From contig NC_049996.1 of assembly GCF_000003815.2 (NCBI RefSeq), positions 3,882,981-3,944,980 on the forward strand: a stretch of 62,000 nt of DNA, given 5' to 3'. The DNA comes from Branchiostoma floridae (taxonomy: Eukaryota; Chordata; Leptocardii; Amphioxiformes; Branchiostomatidae). The notes under the pieces were generated by a model. It ran no database searches, was not told the DNA's origin, and was given only the letters and a program-made list of their open reading frames with translations. A program made the translations under genes and the position numbers. Positions 35,575-48,468 of the stretch are shown here, one piece after another (the first letter of the stretch is position 1; each line of letters starts with the position of its first letter).

Positions 35575-35830
35575 CAGCCGGTCTTTTTTTGGGGGGGGGT
35601 GGGGGGCTACTTCAGTATGTTAAAGGAACAAAATGTCACATTATTACAAAATGTCTTGTTTGTGTGTGTGTGTGTGGGGGGGGGGGGGTAATACAGTCTT
35701 TTAAAGGGACAAATGTAACATTCGGACGAAATATTAACGTATGCCCGACCTTGGGGGTGGGGTGGGGTTAAAGCATGTCTTTTAAATCAGCAAATTTTAG
35801 CATTACGAAAAAATGTTAACGTATATTATG
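35575..35830. repeat. Triplicated ~90-bp unit with G runs
   Basis: Three degenerate units each start with a G run (near 35590, 35675 and 35750). Each continues 'gt.tttaaa', then 'caaa.gt.acatt' and 'acgaaa.t.ttaacgt' or a variant. A (GT)n tract precedes the second run. G-quadruplex formation on the plus strand is possible. Confidence 0.65.
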
Positions 35831-36830
35831 TCAAAACTACGACGCCATGGAAAACTCTGTAAGTATGACATATGTTTTAAGAAGAGGAAAGGGAGTCTTT
35901 AGATATAGCATATTGTATAGATAGGAAATACCATGATCTTTCCACACTTTTTTTACTAGTAATCTAATCTAATTCACTACATTAAGATATAGATGGGGAT
36001 ATAATCTTTGTCAACATACAAAGTCATTATGGGAGGGGGGCAGTTGCAATACACAGTTAGGTTAGCAATCCCGATGAAATGTAACAAACATAACAATAGT
36101 ACTTGCCGACTTCAGTTTGAAATGGCATAATTGTGTACACAAACTACATGTTCGATACTGTCTAGGTGTATTTATGTTTAACACCTAAAAGTAAGGGGAC
36201 GAATAGAACATTAACCACCTACAAATTACAATACCTAACCCTGACACAGAAGCATCAACTTAGCACAAAATCCATATTTTACCTCCTCCGACGTTTAGAA
36301 GAAATATCATAGAGCTCAAACATCTTATCCTCATAAGTTACGTAGTGTTGTAACTATATGCGTTTCTAACACTACTACAGCCAAGTAACGTTTTAACACC
36401 CTCGCAATATATTAGCTCAATATCTTAGCACTTTCATAAATTGTAATGAAATTTTATTAACAAAACGGCGTCCTATGTAAATGTACAGTTTGATTATAAT
36501 CCAAGCCTTGCAAATATTTCGAATCATGAACCCAACGTGATACCCCAACATGTCCATTGTACGTTTCCACGCACTGGGCATATTGAATAAATTGATTATG
36601 TTACCAAATCAAATTTCCGCACACATAGCGTCTACGGTAAACCCCCTGTGGTGCCCTGTAACGATATTTTCTAGAAATAATATCCTAGAGTGATTGGAAA
36701 AATATCATATGTACAGAACCTTTTTTGTGTTATGTTTGTTTTTAAGCATTATCAGTGACCTAGAAGTTGGATAAATTGATTGACACATTTGTTGTTGTGC
36801 ACTTATGATATTATATGCTATATTACGGCT
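35831..36830. other. No feature seen
   Basis: AT-rich, with no recognised element. Confidence 0.45.
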
Positions 36831-37186
36831 ATTCTCCGAGCAGAGGTTTGGACTTTTCAACTCAATTTCATGCTGGTTTTGGCCCTTTTTACTTTTGGCC
36901 ATTCTATTTTGTCAGGCTTTCCTTTGCTTCACCAGGCAAATTGCTCAAATATCGAATGACAACTAAAAAAAATACTGAATAGGGAAAATCTTGACCAATG
37001 GCATTATTTTATCATATTTCCGTTATCATCTTATAATTTTATGTATTTTCAAACAGTGTATAAGCAACTAGCAATTGTGTCTAATAATTTCTGGTGGCAC
37101 AGATAAAAACACGCCGGAAATTCCCTATGAAACGCCTTTTAAAAAACGTCGAAACTCAGGCGGGGCCTAACCTCTGCTTGGAGAAT
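36831..37186. mobile_element. MITE J, complete
   Basis: The left end 'attctccgagcagaggtt' (36831) is mirrored by 'aacctctgcttggagaat' ending at 37186, with 19 of 21 terminal bases matching. It is 356 bp with no transposase. No clean target duplication is seen; 'atatgct' follows the right end and lies 11 bases left of the left end. Single ends of the family are at 39673, 45732 (inverted) and 46546. Confidence 0.65.
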
Positions 37187-38454
<1,268 letters not shown>

Positions 38455-38690
38455 ATATAACTTTAGGTTACCTTTATCCGTTGGGTAACATTTTCCATTG
38501 TATTTGAAAATGAGGTATTTTGAAATCGTCAAGTCGAAAGACGGTAGTTTCACACTGCAATAGTTTGAAAATATTTCAATTTGAAACCCACGTAGGTCAA
38601 CCTAAAGTCCCAAGATACACAGTTCTTTTTTTAAATTCAACGGATATAGGTTACATCACGGATTGAGGTGACCTAACGTTATACTCTCGC
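38455..38690. mobile_element. MITE E, complete copy
   Basis: The left end 'ggttacctttatccgttggg' pairs with the right 'acggatataggttac' and 'tgaggtgacctaacgt'. Inner arms 'agtttcacactgcaatag' and 'caatttgaaacccac' are as in the 8656 copy. Confidence 0.75.
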
Positions 38691-40822
38691 ACTGAAAGTT
38701 ATACCCTCGAAGAATGTAACGGAATATATTCGAAGCCTTTGAATGCTATTTTCAAGATTTCCTTTGACTAGCTATAGTGTATTACATAACTTGATCGTTT
38801 GGCATTTCATATACTACGTTTGCTGCATACATGTACTAGTTCTAAAATTACGTACATGCAACGTAACAATGATATACACATTGATATTATGAACTACTTT
38901 CTATAATATCTAAGAATGGTGAATACAATAATACTAAGAACAACTTTCCATGATAAAGAAGAAAGATCGATGTAGTAATATGAAGACCACGCTATATGAT
39001 ATATAAGTATGATAAATACAGTGATATTAAGAAATAACCTCTATGATGTATAAGTGTGTGCTTTGTGCGCGCAATAACCAACGGTTTATCCAACCGTTAT
39101 ATAGATAGCGCAGAGTAGGGGATACCTCCGAGACAGTCAGTGGTAGGAAATGAACTGGTAAGAACGTTCGGTGTGAAGCCGAAAAAATTGTTACAAACGT
39201 TCGTTTGGAACTGAAATGACGTTGCCTGTACTAACATAGCCATCGCACACCATCGCAAGCTCTCTACTACCTCTACGGTCCTAGGAGCGTTGCCCTACCG
39301 CCTACTCCACTAGCACGAGCCGGGGAATCTTTACGGGGTTGGCTTCAATTTCTTAGCTTACGGCCGACTAGAATAAAAAAAAGGCCTGCAGGAAAGAAGG
39401 GTTGCTGAAGGCTAGTGCGAACACACTGCGAACGAATTACGTGGTAACTTTCATTCTATTCTGAGACGATCCCCGACCTAAGCCTATCATCATGTACATC
39501 GTACACATAGACAAAGAACGTCGGAGTCATCCCTATAATTAAAAGCACCATGGTTATTAATGGCTTGTCATTGGGTGGGGCCACGCCATGTGACGTAGTT
39601 GCAGGGCACAATGAGGAACGCTAGGTGGCGCGCGTGATAGATGGCTAACAACTTCATTTCCTTTGTCTGGTATATTCTCCGAGCAGAGGTTAGGCTGCGG
39701 CGCGTTTTGGACGCTCTCTTTTAGGCGTAGTTTTAAGGTGTTCTAGTCTGTAGGGTTTCGTTTTAGCTTGATAGATAAAAAAGAAAACCTGTCGAACCAG
39801 AAACACTGACAAAAAATTCTGAAAAAGGCGTTCAAACGCTTTAGAATGCGCTATAGAATTGAGAATAATTGATTGAAGCTAGCACCAAACTAGTCTTTTC
39901 ACCAAACAAAATATGGAAAAATCCGAAATATTAATATTAACCACCTTACATATATCCCATGTTCAAATTTGTGTCAAGCCTAATAACAAGCACCGTTTAA
40001 ACATAATACCTTATGGCGGTTTTTACAATTTCCTACGACCAAAATATTACCCCATAGGAACACATACTAAATATCTGCATGGGGGCTACTGTTCACTTAC
40101 TCTGGTAAAATGGTTCATTTCCTTACTAATCTGAAATGTTACATACTGATGTTGTTTTCATAAAATATTTTTCTTTCAAAAAAATAACACCCGCTTCTGT
40201 GAGTGACTGACCGCAAGTAACCCTCTAATTGTAAAATGCTATAGAACCAACATTTAATGGGCCATTCAACTGTAAAATAACTTTTCGAGAAAGGATAACT
40301 AATTGTTTTTTCCATGCAAATACGAAAATAACCGAGCCATGATTTGAATTCTGTTAACGGTAACGAACTTTTAAATTACCGATGATGAAGGAATGTTCCC
40401 TAGAGAATTGAGATAATGGATAGTCGAATGAAGCATCCCTCTAGTGGTCAATGACCCAATTACGTCACTTGAGGTCATTGACCCCCATGTCATTGATGTG
40501 TAAAAGGGAAAATAAAATTATTTATTTATTCAGAAAATCTAGGTAGCCTCTTCAACAAGGGTAATAGGCTTAATGTTATTTCATTTGCGATAGAGCAAAG
40601 AGAGCGTAAGAATTGGTACAGATATGTTATAACACAAAATTGGACGTATATGTACAAGTTAATAAAGGGTGAGGAGAAAAAATGCATCATGAAATATATA
40701 TTGACTTTGTTAAAATATAAGTTGTGTCTTCATTGTCCTATTTTAATAATCAATTTCTTCTCATTCTTAAAAGAAGTATGCACGTGTATCTGTCCCTGGT
40801 GCCGAACGCTCCCTTGCGCTCA
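38691..40822. other. No gene seen
   Basis: 38.85-39.06 kb has weak tandem similarity around 'gatatta' and 'tatgat'. A tRNA-A-box-like word lies on the minus strand near 39300 without a partner B box. One MITE J end lies at 39673-39694. Otherwise nothing is recognised. Confidence 0.4.
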
Positions 40823-40826
40823 AACA

Positions 40827-40863
<37 letters not shown>

Positions 40864-41205
40864 GTGCGCGGATACACACATATATACGCACACACACGGA
40901 CACAAGCACATGCAAACACGCACACACATGCAAATACACATACACACACACGCACACACACAACTACACAATCATACACAGAAACACACGCACATACACA
41001 TACATAGACATTCATGTATACACATACACGCACAAGCTCACACACAGACGTACAGTCACACACGCACACACTCACACTCACTCACACACACACTCACACA
41101 CACACACATACTCACACACACACACACACACACACACGCGCGCGCACGCACGCACACACACACACACACACATACACACACACACACACATACACACAAA
41201 CAAGA
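40823..41205. repeat. (CA)n-rich microsatellite block
   Basis: Nearly 400 bases of ACAC repeats with CG, TA and CT interruptions and a GCGCGC patch near 41137. The long His/Thr-rich (186 and 182 codons) and Cys/Val-rich frames over it are repeat artefacts. Confidence 0.95.
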
Positions 41206-41588
41206 CTTAACAAAGTATACATATGTTCCAATACAGCTTAGTCTACACTACTTTGTGGTATCTTGGCTCTAACCCAACACAAACGTTACCTACACTGTTT
41301 TATATACTACATGGTTACGCCTGAACTATAAAACAATATTGCTAATCCCGCAGATAATTTCTATAACTATCCTCAGGAGCCAGTTCTACACTTGTACATA
41401 GATAAAACTTGACGCAGTCACGAACTTTAAGAGCATTATATCATAAGTACCTGGCATCCATTCAACACTTGTATTGAAGTGAAGGTAGAATTGACAGCAA
41501 GCTGGCTATATATTAGCTAGTATCAGATTTTCAAGATCCCTTGCGTTCACAATGTACTTAATTGACGAAGTCTATAAAACTTAAGAAA

Positions 41589-41620
41589 GTTAACATTCCA
41601 TGCAAATACAGAATGTTAAC
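41589..41620. promoter_or_regulatory. Inverted repeat with an octamer motif in the loop
   Basis: GTTAACATTC (41589) pairs perfectly with GAATGTTAAC (41611). The 12-base loop contains ATGCAAAT (41600-41607), the exact POU/Oct octamer. A regulatory role is inference only. Confidence 0.3.
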
Positions 41621-41694
41621 CTTCACTTGGTCTATCCTCATGAATATTCATTTATACTTTTATACTTACTATTTATACTTACTTAAACACATTC

Positions 41695-42296
41695 ACATAT
41701 ATGTATATTCAAACTTTCCTCCATAATCTGTCTGCCGATACTGGCAAGCTTAGATTTTATAGAAAATTTAAAACCGAATATTGTATAGAGAAATATCTCG
41801 AACTTTGTGACTTTGAGCAGCGTTCCGCTACCAGTAAGATTAGAATTAGTGCTCACCCCCTGGAAATAGAAAAGGGGAGATACATGAAGCTACCTGTGTC
41901 TGAGAGGATTTGTAAATATTGCCCCTCAAATGCTGTGGAAGACGAGAGTCATTTTATCACTAATTGTTCTTTTTATGATGATATAAGAAACCAACTATTT
42001 ATGAGTGTATCCAAAATACACGCTTACTTTCCAACTATTCCTGACAATGAAAAATCTATCCTACTATTAAAATCAAAGAACCCACACAAAGAACCCCCAA
42101 AGATGTGGGTAGATTCGTCTTCCACTGCCTAAAGAGAAGAAGTCTAACCCAACAAAACCAGTATAATGTACACTAGCATAGCATATAGTCATAGAATGTA
42201 GTTCCTAGCACCTTTGTATTTTCCTTATTTTACATGTTGTTTGTACCTGCAATTAGCCCTCGGGCAAGAACTTGCAATAAACATATCATTATTATA
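41695..42296 (+). mobile_element. Non-LTR retrotransposon, 5'-truncated copy
   Basis: Covers the ORF2 C-terminus, a short 3' UTR and the terminal 'aattagccctcgggcaagaa' and 'ttgcaataaac', ending near an AT-rich 'tcattattat' tail. The 31.77-kb fragment has the same 3' end. The 5' boundary is approximate. Confidence 0.85.
41701..42132 (+). pseudogene. LINE ORF2 C-terminal fragment
   Basis: The 143 residues resemble the end of non-LTR reverse-transcriptase polyproteins, which follows the RT domain. A basic stretch 'KIRISAHPLEIEKGRY' at about residues 47-62 leads to a zinc-binding pattern: CKYC, then ED..HF and a Cys eight residues after the ED ('EDESHFITNC'). The endonuclease and RT domains are absent, so it cannot be active alone. 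It is open to a stop at 42130, and it may be a young copy. Family placement (Jockey/CR1-like versus other) is not resolved. Confidence 0.8.
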
Positions 42297-42480
42297 TGGT
42301 GACCAGCATCTTAAGCCCTATCCTGCCACTTGCCACATTATGTAATGGAACACCACAAGGTATCTATTGCACAATGGTGACGGTCATCCATTCCAGGTCG
42401 TTGACCTTATTTATTCGGAGAAGATGAAGAAGAAAGATAAAGAGAGCAAAAACAATATGCTTTCCTTCTATGACGATAAT
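42297..42480 (+). repeat. Dispersed repeat K
   Basis: 'ccctatcctgccac', 'attatgtaatggaacac', 'ccattccaggtcgttgacct' and 'gcaaaaacaatatg' match 56915-57090 in order. It starts where the LINE tail ends. Confidence 0.65.
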
Positions 42481-43144
42481 GATATAATAAACTTAATGAA
42501 TATAGGATATTGTGCCTTGAATGTAATTGAAGTTGCAATATAATTTTCTTTGAGATTAAAAAAAGCATATTTTTCTTGATTTAATGCCTTACCATCGCCT
42601 ATGGGGTAATTTGCACTGTATAATAAATTATTGTATTCACAATAAAAATACAGGTTAAAAATAGGTTATTGTTTAGCGCAAAAAAACTTCCTACAAAAGA
42701 AAACGCAGTTACAGTATACAATAAAGTCCTACATAAGAAAACGCAGTTATATTGTAAAAGTGAATTACGTAACAATAAGTGCATTTCGTCTATATTGGTA
42801 GTGATAAACTTAAAGGCATTTTGAGCTGAGTATGTTTTGATATTATAGGTATTCCTTATACGTTTGGTACGTGTGTGGATTCGACTTTGGGCTTATGTTT
42901 TTGACAGGTTTTAATTTATCAAAACGTTACATCCATTGACCCAGCTGACTTATGTTCCATAACTTCACGGCATTCGGCCAGGCAAGTATCATAAATAAAT
43001 CAAACGGCCATTTTCATATGAACTTCGACAACGGCTAGTCGGATGTAAGGCCACGTTAATTTAATTATATGAACGACATCCACTGAGTGGTTCAAAAATG
43101 GTACAGGCGTGCGAAAAAATTGGTGAATTTGGTGAAACAAATTA
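42481..43144. other. No feature seen
   Basis: AT-rich, with nothing recognised. Confidence 0.45.
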
Positions 43145-43345
43145 GAAAAATGGAAATATTGTTTTTCGTGTGCCTGTCTGTGTTTTTGTGGTTTTTAGAT
43201 ATTTGTGGTCAGCACAACTTTAAAACCTCTTGATGAATTTTAATGATATTTGGTATGCGGATAGGTATTGTGAAGACAAATGTCAAGCTTGATTTCAGGC
43301 CTCCTGGTGTGTGACCTTTGTACTGCAGCTGAACTTCTGTCTTGA
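43145..43345 (+). repeat. Probable dispersed repeat L
   Basis: 'ggtcagcacaactttaaaac', 'atttggtatgcggataggta' and 'tgtgaagacaaatgtcaagc' resemble, from memory, a repeat common in lancelet genomes. There is no second copy in the window, so this rests on recall. Confidence 0.35.
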
Positions 43346-43680
43346 AAACTGGTTAAGAAAGTAAAACAAATTACAGAACACAAAGGACATAAAATTGTAA
43401 CTTTGCAAGGATTTAATTGACAACAAATTCAGAAAACTTTTTCATTAGATAAACCAAAATTTTATCTTCATAATCCAATTTCCAATATCTTTATATAAAT
43501 GATCATAATTTTTTTTCCAATTGCAGAATGGCTGCCAACCTTTAAGCAACGGGAGAATTTTTTGATATTTTAAGTATTTGGTTTGGACAGTTAATGTCAA
43601 TGTAGCACTGTACTAAAGTTAGTTATTTATATCAACATTGCCACATAGACAGTATAGACAGAGGGTAAGGTTTGTCATTT

Positions 43681-43842
43681 TCTTTAACCTCCCCGACCGA
43701 AGCCATATACCCATTTTTTTACATTTTTACACCTGGGTAAAGTGAGGAAGGTCGTGTAAAGTATCTTTCCCAAGGGCACAACGCACGTATTGAACTTGGG
43801 ACCATTAGATTCCGTGTCGAACGCTCTACCAATTACGCCAAA
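43681..43842 (-). repeat. tRNA-derived SINE (family C), 5' part
   Basis: On the minus strand: 'ggcgtaattggtagagcgtt' (A box), 'tcccaagttcaatacgtgcg' (B box), 'gttgtgcccttgggaaag' and 'tcggtcggggaggttaaag'. The 3' tail after the body is missing. It shows the uninterrupted 'acacgaccttcctcac' segment that the mariner element splits at 49.99 kb. Confidence 0.8.
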
Positions 43843-44354
43843 ACAAATGACATTTGAAATAAGCGCGGATGCTATCCATATAATAGAGTCAGCCTTGCCT
43901 AACAAAGAACATTGTTCCCACCAAAATCAAGTCCAGATGGTACGGGAGTTAGTTTAACGCTGCGGTCATATGTCATTATGGCATCCCCAATACCGTCTAT
44001 TGTCTGGCATTGTGCGACAAATACTGTGGTTAACTCTCTAACAACCCAGGTTTGGGCACCGCGTATTGACATACGGTCGCGCTATTGTACTGCTGGATTG
44101 GTTTTTGTAATTGTTTTATTGAATTTCTCATAGCTTGGAACTAGCCAAATTGGGAAATCTGTAATTGGTACGTTTGAGGGAGAAAGTATAGGACACTAGT
44201 GGCATTGTGTCATGGTCTCGTGTTTAAGATATTGAGGATGGATTTCACTTGTTGATGACTTTACCTAGCTACACTAAAGGAAAAGTACTAGTAGAGAATA
44301 CTACCATCAAGAAAGGTTATTGCCACTAAATACGTTCACAGAAGAAGGTGCATG
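43843..44354. other. No feature seen
   Basis: Nothing recognised. Confidence 0.45.
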
Positions 44355-44928
44355 TCCTTGGTGCTGAACACATACACAGAAAACGTACCTATCCTTGGTG
44401 CTGAACACATACAGATAAAAAGTATCTGTAACTTGGTGACGAACAATTACACAGAAAAACGTACATGCAATTTGTACTGAACACATTTTTAGAGAAACGT
44501 GCATGTCATTGGTACTAGACACATTCACAGAAAGACGTACATGTCATTGGTGCTGAACACATACATAGAGAAACGTACCTGTCCTTGGTGCTGAACACAT
44601 ACACAGAAAACGTACCTATTATTGGTGCTGAACACATGCACATAAAAATTATCTGTCCCTTGGTGACGAACACATACACAGAAAAGCGCACATGCCATTG
44701 GTACTGAACACGTTTTCAGAAGAAACGTGTATGCCATTGTTACTGGACACATTCACAGAAAGACGTATATGTCCTTGGTGCTGAAAACATACACAGAGAA
44801 ACGTACCTGTCCTTGGTGCTAAACACATACACAAAATGACGTACATGTTCTAGGTGCTAAACACATACACAGAGAAAGATACCTGTTCTTGGTGCTGAAC
44901 ACATACACAGAAACTAGAGTTCGGGGAC
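44355..44928. repeat. 38-bp minisatellite with six-unit higher-order structure
   Basis: Fifteen units of 'ttggtgctgaacacatacac' followed by 'agaaaaacgtacatgtc' type. Units 1-6 and 7-12 match pairwise: unit 1 with 7, unit 3 with 9 ('ggtgacgaac'), unit 5 with 11 ('cattcacagaaagacgta'). The offset is 228 bases, exactly six units. Overlapping minus-strand frames are byproducts of the repeat. Confidence 0.9.
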
Positions 44929-46004
44929 CTCATACCTCCATGAAATATCTATTACTTTTTTGTGGATGGTATGTATGTTTATAGTCGGTTGTATTTGAGA
45001 GTAATGGTTATATAATATAGATGTTATGGGAAAGTAGTGGTGTATTTATTTAATGACACAGAGGATGATTGTCCATCTGATTAGTAATTATCAAAATGTG
45101 ACACTTAATTGTGTAATGTGCGTTTAAGAGGTCGACGGCATATGGTAGCGTGGTGTTCCTTAAGCTTGATGTTTGGCATTTAAACTGTCTAAGGTTGTCA
45201 GCATTATTGAGGTTCGACTATGTGCCTCAGAGCTGTGTGGTGGGAGGAAGTTGGGAAACTCAGAAAGAAGAAGGGATGTGGCCAACTTTAGTCAGATGGT
45301 GATTTGATTTTCCACCAATATGTCATAACATCAGCTGTTCACACGGTACAAAAACGAGATGCACACTTTCCTCTGACAGCCCTACACCAACTGTAAGATG
45401 AACACTTGGCGGCAACCCCGTCTGCTAAAAAACAAGTACCATTGGCTACGAAAGAGACAACTAACAACTGTCCCTTATCGTAACAAAATCAGAACATCTG
45501 TATCGCCCATAAAACTTCTGACACCCAACCCAGATGAGAGGACCTAATGGCATTTTAATCACCATGTACAGTATGTGAGACATCCATACCTGTTAAGCAT
45601 TATCGTTAAATGTACCTCAACTTCTTACAATTATACTTACGCTTCACATCTCCATGATATCCTAAGCAGACATAAATAAAACTAATTATCATATTAAAAA
45701 AACTCGGGGTTCCCCAAACAGCTGTCACCTCACCATCTGCTTGGAGCTAAGCCCATTAACAAATACATAAAGCACGATGCCTGTACCAATATATCTCAAA
45801 TATAGGGGTGATTTCTGATATTATTACATCGATCATAACGACAGATACGGCTCCCAAAATCTCATCGATTCTAGCTTTCATCACACCCCACCAACACAAC
45901 AAGTATGAAACCAATCCATTCAGCCGTTCTTGAGTAATCATCTACACAGACAGAGACACATAACAGAAAATATAACCTCCATTCCATGACATTTCATGGA
46001 GGTA
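44929..46004. mobile_element. ~1.07-kb TIR element inserted in the minisatellite
   Basis: TACCTCCATGAAAT (44933) has its perfect inverse ATTTCATGGAGGTA at 45991-46004. The 38-bp array stops just before the left end and resumes just after the right end. Near the right end is a subterminal hairpin ('acctccat' with 'atggaggt') and 'gttcttgagtaatc' then 'acagacagagacac'. No transposase is visible and no clean target duplication can be read. The superfamily is unknown. Confidence 0.6.
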
Positions 46005-46013
46005 ATAATGTAA

Positions 46014-46200
46014 CTGCCATTGGTGCTAAACTTATAAACAGAAAACCACCTGCCATTAGTGCTGAACACATACACAGAAAAACGTACATGTCATTGGTGC
46101 TGAAAACATACACAGAGAAACGTGTCTGTCCTTTGTCACAAATACATAACACAACACATATACACAAACACAGAAAAACTGCAATTGGTGCTGATCACAC
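46014..46200. repeat. 38-bp minisatellite, continuation
   Basis: About four units ('attggtgctaaac', 'gctgaacacatacacagaaa', 'gctgaaaacatacacagaga') of the same repeat as 44355-44928, with the last unit partly lost. This is the far side of the interrupted array. Confidence 0.85.
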
Positions 46201-46894
46201 TGTCTGCAACCCTTACCTTACACTTAGCATTAGCAATTATGTGCAAACATTTCCTACATTTTTTTAAAATTTAATACAATTTATGCAGGCTTACCACTCG
46301 TATCACAGTGTCAAATGTCCAGTAAAAACTCTTGTTTTCCCTTAGCAAAGAAAAATAACGTTTGGGTGACGTTTTCTTGCAACACCGTGTGAGGACTTAA
46401 AAACAACTGATACCTATATCAACCTTCATACACAGATGGCGAAATGCGTAAGCCACAAGGATTATTTTCGCTAGTCGTGATTTTCTTAACACAGCAAAAC
46501 AGTATTTTGTTTCAAGACGGTTCCAATACAGAATGAAGATCAGATGCTCTCCAAGCAGATGTTAGGCCTTGCCTTTTTTAGCACCTTAAACGATTTCATA
46601 TTATTTTGCAAATTTCGTCTGGTAAGTTTGTTCGTCAGGTTAACGACAAAATGACAATCTGACAAAAAGACGTTCAAGAATATGAAATAAGAAGCTTTTT
46701 TACGACTATCCACAACAACGGGATTTCCTAGAACTTTTGAGATAGCAACTACTATTGTCATGATTAACTCTTTAACCCATATTCATCAAATAACATATAG
46801 ATAGGTGTAGGCTGGATTTTAAAAAAAATGTATGACCAACCAATGACGCTATGCATATCAAAACTAACCCTAAAATTAAACTAGACTGTTTCTT
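46201..46894. other. No feature seen
   Basis: Only a MITE J-like end at 46546-46567. Confidence 0.45.
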
Positions 46895-47015
46895 GCACTG
46901 CAGCTGCGAAGCTGGTGTGTTACGCCGAACGGCGGTTATAGCGGCTATATAGATACAGGTAGAGGTACAGATACAGATACAGATACAGATACAGATACAG
47001 ATACAGATAGAGTTC
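46895..47015 (+). repeat. Dispersed repeat with (CAGATA)n tail
   Basis: 'tgcactgcagctgcgaagct', 'gttacgccgaacggcggtta' and 'tagcggctatatagatacag' run into seven or eight ACAGAT units. A reverse-oriented fragment sits in the minisatellite at 14495. Confidence 0.75.
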
Positions 47016-47444
47016 GTGACACCAGACACGCTAGACTTGACATGCATGATGATGGGCTGGTACAGAAAATTCTGCATTTATATCGCTTCGCCTCATCAAG
47101 TTTTCTTAATGACCGGAAGACGTGTGCGATGGCAATTTCTTACCGCCGCGTAGCCTTTTCGTCTTGACATGTCTGTCTCTTCAAATGACTCTTTGTAATG
47201 TTACGATGTACACATCCTGTCTGTAAAATATATCAGAGGTTATATTCTCCATCTGGTGTATAAAACTAATGATCGTCCAATTATGAATTGTCACTAATTA
47301 TGAAAAGGAAAAGGTCTTGTCCAAACAAATCTGTCTGTTCCGTTATAGAAAAGGTTAAACTCTGACTAAAAAATTGACTTAACGGAAGTCAGTTACAAGT
47401 GATTTCCTCAGTTTTCTACAGTTTTTAGGTCCATTCGTGCTGAA

Positions 47445-47490
47445 CACGTGACTTGTCGCATGTGTGACGTCAGCAATGGGTCAAAGGTCG
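47445..47490. promoter_or_regulatory. Cluster of E-box, CRE and DR1 motifs
   Basis: CACGTG (47445-47450), TGACGTCA (47465-47472) and GGGTCAAAGGTCG (47478-47490, a DR1-type nuclear receptor site with one off-consensus base) lie within 46 bases. They match bHLH, CREB/ATF and HNF4/RXR-type sites. No gene is visible nearby, so any enhancer role is inference. Confidence 0.35.
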
Positions 47491-48294
47491 CTGAAGTCGA
47501 TAACGTCCCCGTGCATTCACGACCAAAAATGCTTTTTACTTGTCTTGTTTTCTTTCCTCACAGAAATTTTTTCTTTCAGAAAAAAATATTTTGTCCTCAA
47601 GAAATCTTAGAAAAATGTGCTTGTCAATGGGGCAAGCAATTTTTTTTTATCATAAGAAAAAAAGCAAAAAGATTTTGCTTAAATCTCTAGAAAAAATTGT
47701 TAGTTTCTCGTTTTGCTTGAATTTTATTCTACATGTTCTTCCTGCCAGAATATTTTTCTTTATAGAAGAATTGTCCATGGTGTAAGCAAAATAAGCAAAA
47801 ATTATGTTTGGTAGTGTTTTTCGTAGTTGTAGTGTGACCAGTGTGGCCTTTTTCCATGTATGTTACAGACTCAGTTGAACTTTTGTGCTATCATATGTTC
47901 TATACTTTCCTGTCATTTGTTACAGTCACCCTTCTATCAATCAATTCCTGCCTATTTACCTACTATTTGCCTTTCGATAATTCTATAGTTGAGGAAAATA
48001 TACTCCTTACAACAAAAACATTTACTTGGCTGACTTAAGATTTTACAAAACACCTCAGCTACTTCCTTTGAGGGGCCCAAGTTATCTTCGCTGCAAATGG
48101 CGTTTCAGGTAGGAAACGTAACTGAGTTTATATCCCCTCGACTCGGTCAATTTAGTCAATCGTGTAAAAGAAAGCTTTATTTTTTCTGTGACTTTTCAAA
48201 CTGATTAAGATATTTACAAAATCCCACAGATGATTAAAATACAAATTTTAGAGTTTTTTTTTATTCTGGCGAAGGTATAAGATCAGCTTACCGA
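47491..48294. other. No feature seen
   Basis: AT-rich with A and T runs. Frames at 47448-47785 are Phe/Lys-rich and low complexity. Confidence 0.45.
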
Positions 48295-48468
48295 AATTTT
48301 CTAACTAAACTAACTTAGAACCACCGCAAGCATTTTCCTATGGCAGTAAGAGACTAAAGTGCATGGTGCTACCGCGTACTTAGAACAACCGCGAAAAGTC
48401 ATTTTTCCTGCTACCGCGAAATTAAATCCCCGCGAGCTTAAATGCATTAACGGTATTGTTGGGTCGGT
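48295..48468. mobile_element. MITE B, diverged copy
   Basis: 'cttagaaccaccgc', 'gtgctaccgcg', 'accgcgaaaagtca', 'gctaccgcgaaat' and 'aaatccccgcgagcttaaat' match the right two-thirds of the 60.28-kb copy. The left end is eroded and the right end reads 'gcattaacggta'. Confidence 0.7.

Noticed and set aside
40650-41272. His/Thr-rich frames of 186 and 182 codons and Cys/Val-rich reverse frames
   Set aside because: They are produced by the CA-rich microsatellite. Long stop-free runs are expected from ACAC repeats, and there is no domain outside the repeat.
44307-44846. Overlapping minus-strand frames with a repeated Val/Phe/His motif
   Set aside because: The 38-bp repeat shifts frame every unit, and three overlapping frames are open at once. 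They are byproducts of the minisatellite, not a repeat protein.
39673-45749. A 6-kb autonomous element bounded by MITE J ends
   Set aside because: The two ends are in suitable orientation, but the interval contains unrelated microsatellites, a LINE, a SINE and a minisatellite, and no transposase.
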